A DNA stretch of 64,000 nucleotides, from positions 766,983 to 830,982 of the forward strand of contig VSDK01028718.1 in assembly GCA_009767595.1 (NCBI GenBank), read 5' to 3'. Positions 63,892 to 64,000 of the stretch are shown here, piece by piece; positions within the stretch are counted from its first letter, which is position 1; each line of letters opens with the position of its first letter. The notes beneath the pieces are model-generated. The model did not search any database and was not told the origin of the DNA. It saw only the letters and a list, made by a program, of their open reading frames with translations. This DNA is from Symbiodinium kawagutii (taxonomy: Eukaryota; Sar; Dinophyceae; Suessiales; Symbiodiniaceae). Position numbers and translations under genes: made by a program.

Positions 63892-64000
63892 CCGGCATTT
63901 ACGCCAGCACTGTGGTGAAGAGATGTGGCAGATGAGATGGCTGCCAGGGATGTCGGCTACCATAGGCACAGCCTTCTTTCTCCAGCAAGATGCCCTGGTG
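63892..64000 (+). CDS. gene K partial exon at the window edge
   Basis: After CACCTCTCAAG, phase 1 would give GIYASTVVKRCGR and then TGA. Another frame runs open to the edge: RHLRQHCGEEMWQMRWLPGM then SATIGTAFFLQQDALV. Exonic composition is clear. The frame needs the sequence beyond 64000. Confidence 0.4.

Noticed and set aside
1-64000. rRNA, tRNA and spliced-leader RNA genes
   Set aside because: I looked for tRNA-like A and B boxes, rRNA-like conserved blocks and the dinoflagellate spliced-leader 22-mer and saw none, but I could not run a covariance search.

Overview
The window looks like nuclear DNA of a dinoflagellate (inference; Suessiales or Prorocentrum-like genomes are the closest match I know). 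There is no bacterial gene organisation and no long intact ORF outside tandem repeats. What is present is a series of short GC-rich islands of about 50-210 bp with strong third-position G/C bias. They sit in 0.3-3 kb of AT-richer, degenerate sequence built from TGGTTGATGATGG / CCATCATCAACCA words. The islands behave as exons. They are bounded by AG acceptors and GT donors, nearly all read best on the + strand, and in many consecutive pairs the codon phase left by one exon is the phase needed by the next. One-directional gene clusters with many introns are typical of dinoflagellates.

Exons are reported one by one. 'a>b' means bases of a split codon carried in and bases left over. Approximate layout: gene A (about 0.9-19.2 kb), many exons, several encoding membrane-like segments; a small 3' gene part ending in TAA at 24.28 kb; gene B (ATG at 25.73 kb to about 30.65 kb); gene C (32.0-34.24 kb, ends TGA); gene D (35.0-37.1 kb); gene E (ATG at 37.70 kb to TGA at 41.19 kb); a poorly joined exon set at 41.5-47.9 kb; a tyrosine-recombinase-like gene end at 48.63-49.03 kb; gene G (51.2-53.1 kb, broken frame at its 3' end); satellites at 53.67-55.19 kb; gene I (55.8-59.2 kb, separated by a large CAT/CAC array); a transposase-like coding block at 59.6-60.2 kb; gene K (61.25 kb to beyond the right edge). 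Product names are mostly unknown; gene boundaries are inferred from phase and stop codons only.

The outstanding feature is the introns. At least three families of short elements (about 95-130 bp) with terminal inverted repeats carry a GT donor in the left repeat and an AG acceptor in the right repeat, so the element itself is an intron (introner-like elements). Five of them sit between two coding islands that stay in frame when the element is removed (11626-11730, 28093-28188, 48785-48880, 55935-56037, 58699-58801). Beyond these, most long introns are compositionally mirrored: the part after a donor is TGGTTRATGG-rich and the part before the next acceptor is the complementary CCATYAACCA-rich word, so whole introns could fold back and bring the splice sites together. 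No rRNA, tRNA, CRISPR or bacterial operon feature was seen.
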